Source: CALRWV02 sp943371965 (lineage in GTDB: Bacteria; Bacteroidota; JABWAT01). Taken from it: a DNA stretch of 64,000 nucleotides. Numbering within the stretch: the first letter of the stretch is position 1; each line of letters opens with the position of its first letter. The position numbers and the translations under genes were made by a program. The notes under the pieces are model-generated. The model searched no databases and had not been told where the DNA came from. It worked only from the letters and a program-made list of their open reading frames with translations. Positions 59,496-64,000 of the stretch are shown in pieces. Where the stretch lies: NCBI GenBank assembly GCA_943371965.1, contig CALRWV020000008.1, positions 56,349 through 120,348 on the forward strand. The letters are read 5' to 3'.

Positions 59496-60840
59496 AAATC
59501 ACCTTGTACAAATTCAGTGCATTTTTTTTATTTTTTAATTCCAACTGAAAACTTTCACTTAATTTGAACTGTTTCGCCGGAATTTTACTCAATACAAATT
59601 CGGAAATAATAATTTCATCCGCTTTGGCATTGCTGCATAAACGGGCAGCAGTATTTACAGTATCTCCAATAGCAGTGTAATCCATCCTGTTTGAACTGCC
59701 GATGTTTCCAGAAACCACTTCACCTACATTTACACCAACACCAATTTTCAGCCGTTTGAATTTTTCATCTTTTTCAGCGAGTTCCCGCATTTTCTTTTGG
59801 ATTTCAATCGAAGCATTGATTGCATTGATTTCTTTTTTATCACCTCTGAAAACAGCCATAATTTCATCACCGACAAACTTATCAATATCACCGCCGAAAA
59901 TGTTGATGATTTTAACCTGTTCGTCCAGCAGCTGATTCAGATAATGAACAACTTCCTGTGGTTGATGTCCTTCAGAAAAAGCTGTAAAACCACGGATATC
60001 TGAAAACCAGACGCACAGTTCTTCCTTCTTTCCACCAAGAGTTTGTTCATCTGGCTGACTGTCACGAATCATATCAATGGTTGAACCGGAAACATATTTC
60101 GCCATCATCAGACGTTCCTTGACGGCAATTATCATCGAATTGAAAGAACTGCTCAATTCACTTAATTCGTCATTCCCTTTTACTTCGATCTGATTGAAAA
60201 CTCCATTGGCAACTTCTTTGGTTGCATTGTTTAAAACTTTTACCCGTTTAACCAAAATTGAAGTAACAAATGCGATAATAATGAGGGCGATAATAAAACC
60301 AATCAGACCAATTGTAAAAGTTGCAATCTGTTTTTCTGCAATGCGCTTGTTGATGTGTTCCAATGAAAAAACCAGCTGCGAATAGCCGAGAAAAAAATCA
60401 CCGGAAGCAGTTTTGTAAATTAATTTCTGGGTGAGGTAGACTTTTTCATCAACAGTAAGTTCATTTCCCACCATTGACTCCAGTGAATTCCAAACCGAAT
60501 CCGGCATAACAGTTTCATTTTTTGAAAATCCGGATTTATCACGGTGAACAATGAATTGTTTTGTCTTTGAAGAGACAAAATAGACTTCTTCCAACCCCTC
60601 GGTATTGTCTTTAAACAATTCGACAACAATTGAACGGAGAGTCAGTTTGTCATTATTGGAAATGGATTCTGTTCCGGATAAATTCAGTGTCTGAAAAACC
60701 ATTGAAAAGTTTTGTTTCGATAATTTTGTCAAGTCTGCTTTTTCAGATGAAAGCATACTCAAAATCACGTAAGACAAAACCGCAAGAAATACCAGTGAAA
60801 AGGAAATTGCGTACTTTTTCTGAAGCGTCAGTTTAAACAT
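59488..60840 (-). CDS. Membrane-bound class III adenylate cyclase with HAMP domain
   Basis: 450 residues. Helix 1 (residues 12-30), an extracytoplasmic sensor domain (about 31-175, no family recognised), helix 2 (FTIGLIGFIIALIIIAFVTSILV), a HAMP linker (KRVKVLNNATKEVANGVFNQIEV) and a cyclase domain from about 275. Metal aspartates are in WFSDIRGFTAF and FVGDEIMAVF, the lysine of IDKFVGDE and aspartate of TAIGDTVNTAARL match ATP-specific cyclases, and the arginine follows (NTAARL). It should make cAMP in response to an external cue. The downstream lipoprotein gene overlaps it by 8 bases. Confidence 0.9.
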   Translation of the reverse strand: MFKLTLQKKYAISFSLVFLAVLSYVILSMLSSEKADLTKLSKQNFSMVFQTLNLSGTESISNNDKLTLRSIVVELFKDNTEGLEEVYFVSSKTKQFIVHRDKSGFSKNETVMPDSVWNSLESMVGNELTVDEKVYLTQKLIYKTASGDFFLGYSQLVFSLEHINKRIAEKQIATFTIGLIGFIIALIIIAFVTSILVKRVKVLNNATKEVANGVFNQIEVKGNDELSELSSSFNSMIIAVKERLMMAKYVSGSTIDMIRDSQPDEQTLGGKKEELCVWFSDIRGFTAFSEGHQPQEVVHYLNQLLDEQVKIINIFGGDIDKFVGDEIMAVFRGDKKEINAINASIEIQKKMRELAEKDEKFKRLKIGVGVNVGEVVSGNIGSSNRMDYTAIGDTVNTAARLCSNAKADEIIISEFVLSKIPAKQFKLSESFQLELKNKKNALNLYKVIYE

Positions 60841-60933
60841 GGTTGTGTACTTTTTTTGATTACTGTAAATCTAAAAATTTTTGGGGCTTTAACCAAAAAA
60901 ATTATGGATCGAAAAGTTTTAATAATCGGAAAT

Positions 60934-60961
60934 AATCCTTCCCCAGATCAGGAGAAGGATT
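60934..60961 (-). terminator. Hairpin after mdh, probable terminator
   Basis: AATCCTTC (60934-60941) pairs with GAAGGATT (60954-60961), extended by CC/GG. On the minus strand the tail (ATTTCCGATTATTAAAACTTTTCG) is only moderately T-rich. It lies 13 bases past the mdh stop. Confidence 0.55.
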
Positions 60962-60974
60962 ATAAGGAAGGAAA

Positions 60975-61895
60975 TTAACCTAATTTAGCACAGTTTTCGC
61001 GAACGTGTTCTGCAGATTCTTTCAAAGCTTTTGATTCTTCAGCAGTTAAATTAAGATCGATGATTTGTTCAACACCGCTTTTACCCAATTTAACAGGAAC
61101 GCCAACAAATAAATCTTTGATTCCAAATTCGCCATTCAATAAAACAGCACATGGAAGTACTCTTTTTTGGTCTCTTACAATGGATTCAACCATTTCAACC
61201 GCAGAAGCAGAAGGAGCGTAATAGGCTGAACCTGTTTTGAGATAATTTACAATTTCAGCACCACCATTACGGGTTCTGGCTGTTAAACGGTCAATTGTTT
61301 CCTTGTCCATCAATTCTGTGATGGAAATTCCTGCAACCGTTGAAAATCTTGGTAGCGGAACCATATCATCACCATGGCCACCAAGAACCATGGCATTGAC
61401 ATCACGTGTTGAAACATTCAATTCTTCAGCAATAAATGAACGGAAACGGGCAGAATCCAAAACTCCAGCCATACCGATGACTCTGTTGGAAGGAAAACCG
61501 GATTTTTTGTGTGCCCAATAGGTCATCGCATCCAGCGGATTTGATACTACAATGATGATTGCATTTGGTGAATATTTTGCAATTTGTTCGGTAACTCCAC
61601 CAACAATTTCAGCATTTTTGAATAACAAATCATCACGGCTCATACCTGGTTTTCTTGCAAGTCCGGCTGTAATAACTACAACTGAAGAACCTTCTGTTGC
61701 TTCGTATGTTGTTGTTCCAATCAATCGTGAATCAAAACGCTCAACCGGCGCTGATTCCCACATATCAAGACCTTTTCCCTGAGGAATTCCATCAACAACA
61801 TCAACCAACACAACCTGATTAGCCAATTCCTTTTCAGCAATTCGCTGTGCAGCGGTAGCGCCAACATTTCCGGCTCCGACAACAGTAATTTTCAT
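60975..61895 (-). CDS. mdh: Malate dehydrogenase (LDH-like type)
   Basis: NAD-dependent malate/oxaloacetate interconversion in the TCA cycle. 306 residues: Rossmann motif VGAGNVGATAAQ, VDVVDGIPQGKGLDMWES, substrate arginines in AGLARKPGMSRDDLL, VSNPLDAMTYWAHKKSG, and the catalytic histidine in LGGHGDDMVPLPR. The MDH3/LDH-like subgroup usual in Bacteroidota/Chlorobi. AAGGAG lies about 7 bases before the ATG and a TACTTTTG box about 41 bases before it. Identification is firm. Confidence 0.96.
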   Translation of the reverse strand: MKITVVGAGNVGATAAQRIAEKELANQVVLVDVVDGIPQGKGLDMWESAPVERFDSRLIGTTTYEATEGSSVVVITAGLARKPGMSRDDLLFKNAEIVGGVTEQIAKYSPNAIIIVVSNPLDAMTYWAHKKSGFPSNRVIGMAGVLDSARFRSFIAEELNVSTRDVNAMVLGGHGDDMVPLPRFSTVAGISITELMDKETIDRLTARTRNGGAEIVNYLKTGSAYYAPSASAVEMVESIVRDQKRVLPCAVLLNGEFGIKDLFVGVPVKLGKSGVEQIIDLNLTAEESKALKESAEHVRENCAKLG

Positions 61896-61935
61896 TCGAG
61901 TCTCCTTTGGAATTTAATAGATAAAATTTTGTTTA

Positions 61936-61943
61936 CAAAAGTA
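61936..61943 (-). promoter_or_regulatory. Putative -7 box (TACTTTTG) for mdh
   Basis: TACTTTTG on the minus strand, 41 bases before the start codon, is an exact TAnnTTTG match. The same octamer precedes fbp and the gene at 46116-46964. Confidence 0.45.
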
Positions 61944-62154
61944 GAAAAGAAACCATCAAGTTAAAACGCTATAATGAAAAAATAAGGATTGGGGAAATCT
62001 GGTTTTGGGTATCAGGTATCGGGTTGCAGTTAAAACAAATATCTGACTTACTGATTAAACTGATTTTTACTGAAATCGATAATTAATTGAATTATAAAAA
62101 AATCTGAGTAAATCTTTTCAATCAGTATAATCAGTGTGCCAATATTTTAACTTC

Positions 62155-63666
62155 TCAAACTTTCAAATTTGGATCGTCAACATCCTGAACTCTTAATGTC
62201 AGAAGTCCGGCGATTATCATTGAAATGCCACCCAAAACCAGAGCATAAATGGCTTCATCTGCAAACAGGTTTTTAACAAACCAACCTAATATTGAAGCCG
62301 CTGTAATTTGAGGAATAACGATAAAAAAATTGAAAATTCCCATATAAACACCCATTTTTTTCTGTGGTAAAGAACCGGCAAGAATAGCATAAGGCATGGA
62401 AAGAATACTTGCCCACGCCAAACCAACTCCCAACATCGAAGCAATCAGAAAATTCGGATCCTGAATAAAATAAAACGAAATCAAACCAATCCCTCCAATT
62501 ACCAAACTCAGCATGTGAACAAACCGTCTGCTGGTCTTTGAAGCAATTACTGGAAGCAAAAATGCAACAATGGCTGAAAATCCGTTATAAACTGAAAAGA
62601 TTACGCCAACCCAATCTGCACCATCGTTATATAATTTGGATGATGAATCTGTTGCCCCAAAAATGTGGTGAGTTACCGTTGGAGTTGTATAAATCCACAT
62701 TGAAAATAATGCAAACCAGGTAAAAAATTGTACGATTGCCAATTGTGACATTGTTTTAGGCATATTGTACAAATCGTCAATGACAGAAACCAGTCCATTG
62801 CTTTTTTGAGATGAAACAAAATATCCAACAATAATCTGAAGAATACCGAAAATGGCAGATCCGATAAATAAAACATGCAATCCATAATCTTTAATATCAA
62901 GAACAAGAGCAAAAAGTGCGCTGAGAACAATTCCTGAAAAGAACCAAATCAATCCCAAATTCACAAACTTTGATGATTTCGAAACAACAACATGTTTCTG
63001 ATGTTCAATTTCAAGTTCTTCTCCTGCAAATTTTGCCATTTCGGACGGAGAATATTCTTTTGAAGTTGCTATTGTATAAATTACTGCAGAAAGGAAAACA
63101 GCACCACCAAAGTAAAATGAAAATTTAACTGAATCCGGAACCTGACCTTCAGGAGCAGAATTTTCAATTCCAAACCAGTTTGTCATCATATAAGGAAGAG
63201 CGGAAGCAACAACAGCGCCAACACCAATAAAGAAACTTTGCATGGCAAACCCGGAAGTCCGTTGTTCTGAAGGCAAATTGTCTCCAACAAACGCTCTAAA
63301 CGGTTCCATAGAAACATTTATGGAAGCATCCAAAATCCAAAGCATTCCGGCTGCAACCCAAAGTGCAGGTGAGTTTGGCATAAAAAATAAGGCTATTGTT
63401 GAAAGAATTGCACCTGCTAAAAAGTAAGGTCTCCGTCTTCCCAATTTTCCCCAAGTTCTGTCACTCATATAGCCAATTATGGGCTGAATGATAAGTCCGG
63501 TTACTGGTGCAGCAATCCAAAGAATTGGAATTTCATCTATTTTGGCACCCAATGTTTCAAAAATCCGGCTGACATTTGAATTCTGAAGTGCGAAACCGAA
63601 CTGAATTCCCAAAAATCCGAAACTCATATTCCAGATTTGCCAAAAACTGAGGCGTGGTTTTTCCAT
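62155..63666 (-). CDS. MFS/GPH-type sugar:cation symporter (SLC45/maltose-transporter-like)
   Basis: 503 residues with about twelve membrane helices. SFWQIWNMSFGFLGIQFGFALQNSN at the N-terminus and IIGYMSDRTWGKLGRRRPYFLAG in the second-third helix loop (the D-R-x-x-x-x-G-R-R-R-P motif) mark the SLC45-like subgroup that includes bacterial maltose transporters (MalT-type) and plant sucrose carriers. It may offer a second route for maltose next to the ABC importer at 18-21 kb, but is 30 kb away and other disaccharides are possible. AAGGAAAA lies about 6 bases before the ATG. Confidence 0.85.
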   Translation of the reverse strand: MEKPRLSFWQIWNMSFGFLGIQFGFALQNSNVSRIFETLGAKIDEIPILWIAAPVTGLIIQPIIGYMSDRTWGKLGRRRPYFLAGAILSTIALFFMPNSPALWVAAGMLWILDASINVSMEPFRAFVGDNLPSEQRTSGFAMQSFFIGVGAVVASALPYMMTNWFGIENSAPEGQVPDSVKFSFYFGGAVFLSAVIYTIATSKEYSPSEMAKFAGEELEIEHQKHVVVSKSSKFVNLGLIWFFSGIVLSALFALVLDIKDYGLHVLFIGSAIFGILQIIVGYFVSSQKSNGLVSVIDDLYNMPKTMSQLAIVQFFTWFALFSMWIYTTPTVTHHIFGATDSSSKLYNDGADWVGVIFSVYNGFSAIVAFLLPVIASKTSRRFVHMLSLVIGGIGLISFYFIQDPNFLIASMLGVGLAWASILSMPYAILAGSLPQKKMGVYMGIFNFFIVIPQITAASILGWFVKNLFADEAIYALVLGGISMIIAGLLTLRVQDVDDPNLKV

Positions 63667-63871
63667 GATGTTTTCCTTAGGAAGGGTAAAATCTTACTTT
63701 TTCATTTATAAAATACAAATTAAAGGTTTGATAAAATGCTGATTGCGTTTTAAAAAGATACGGCAATCTAAAAATAAAAGCGATTCCACTTTTAAACTTT
63801 TTCGAAGTATTAGATAAATTAGGTTTTTAATATTTACAAAATCATTTAAATACTATATAGTCTTTTTATAT

Positions 63872-63879
63872 TATATTTG
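63872..63879 (+). promoter_or_regulatory. Putative -7 box (TATATTTG) for the gene at the right edge
   Basis: TATATTTG matches TAnnTTTG on the plus strand, 60-90 bases before the candidate starts at 63943 or 63973. The surrounding sequence is very AT-rich, so a chance match is possible. Confidence 0.3.
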
Positions 63880-63959
63880 AATACAAACAGAAATTGGAAT
63901 CGTTAATTCGGATATATAATGTAAAACAAGATAGTAACTCAAATGGAAAAAATAGATTT

Positions 63960-63964
63960 GGAGG
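63960..63964 (+). promoter_or_regulatory. Shine-Dalgarno site for the right-edge gene
   Basis: GGAGG lies 8 bases before ATG at 63973, the best ribosome-binding site in the last 300 bases. Confidence 0.45.
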
Positions 63965-63972
63965 ATATTACA

Positions 63973-64000
63973 ATGAAATTAATTCAGATGTACTTTTCTT
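63973..64000 (+). CDS. Start of an unidentified gene cut by the right edge
   Basis: Only nine codons (MKLIQMYFS) are visible after GGAGG. An in-frame ATG at 63943 gives a slightly longer start. Nothing can be said about the product. The 276 bases between it and the transporter gene at 63666 are AT-rich and hold only the TATATTTG box. Confidence 0.4.

Noticed and set aside
1..64000. Search for tRNA, rRNA operon, CRISPR array, IS element, integrase or prophage genes
   Set aside because: None recognised on either strand; the only rRNA-like hint is the weak 5S-like segment at 47560-47765.

Overview
The window (64 kb, AT-rich, roughly 36% GC by eye) comes from a bacterium of the Bacteroidota/FCB group, probably a deep, gliding-type lineage near Ignavibacteria rather than a gut Bacteroides. 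Signs of this are secreted proteins ending in type IX secretion (T9SS) sorting domains with the NYPNPFNP motif, a PorV-like outer membrane protein, a TonB-dependent receptor with a carboxypeptidase-regulatory-like N-terminal domain, and repeated TAnnTTTG -7 promoter boxes typical of Bacteroidota sigma factors. I cannot name a genus. There are no rRNA operons, tRNAs, CRISPR arrays, insertion sequences or prophage genes that I can recognise, so this looks like core chromosome.

Layout. (1) 1-7.9 kb, minus strand: one tightly packed operon. It holds a winged-helix/nucleotidyltransferase-like regulator, a lipoprotein, an ABC-2 polysaccharide exporter (Wzm/Wzt), a hexapeptide acyltransferase, and then PAP phosphatase, an SLC13-type sulfate transporter, APS kinase and the start of ATP sulfurylase (cysD, cut by the left edge). 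This ties polysaccharide export to PAPS supply; a PAPS-type sulfotransferase lies nearby at 12.3 kb. (2) 8.0-12.1 kb: biotin ligase, an O-antigen ligase/polymerase and a secreted GH13 alpha-amylase. (3) 13.1-33.7 kb, minus strand: an alpha-glucan locus. From its promoter end it reads LacI regulator, TonB-dependent receptor, 1299-residue T9SS protein, PorV-like protein, 1266-residue starch-binding-like T9SS protein, MalE/MalF/MalG-type ABC importer, a second 1266-residue paralogue, and a DUF58 protein. (4) 33.9-46.9 kb: accessory and housekeeping genes: a probably inactive esterase-like lipoprotein, mnmA, two tandem membrane SGNH/TPR proteins, an S9 peptidase, a membrane Fe-S oxidoreductase of the ETF:menaquinone-oxidoreductase type, a PhzF protein and a cytoplasmic beta-rich protein. 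(5) 47.1-57.4 kb: a glycine-rich RRM protein, a structured intergenic region, then a plus-strand run ldcA-purN-purH-mreB-GNAT-mreC-mreD-mrdA-rodA, i.e. purine synthesis and the rod-shape/elongasome cluster. (6) 57.4-64 kb: fbp, a lipoprotein with a class III adenylate cyclase, mdh, and a GPH/SLC45-like sugar transporter; a plus-strand gene begins at the right edge.

How it fits together. The central locus appears to be a hybrid alpha-glucan acquisition system: surface-attached T9SS glucan-binding proteins and amylase outside, a TonB receptor in the outer membrane, and a Gram-positive-style maltodextrin ABC importer in the inner membrane, under a LacI regulator. A near-identical palindrome (TGGAA-nGGC-TTCCA) lies upstream of both lacI and the gluconeogenic gene fbp, suggesting one sugar-responsive regulon. 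The first 13 kb suggest a sulfated surface polysaccharide. Functions are inferred from motifs read directly in the translated sequence; no database search was possible.
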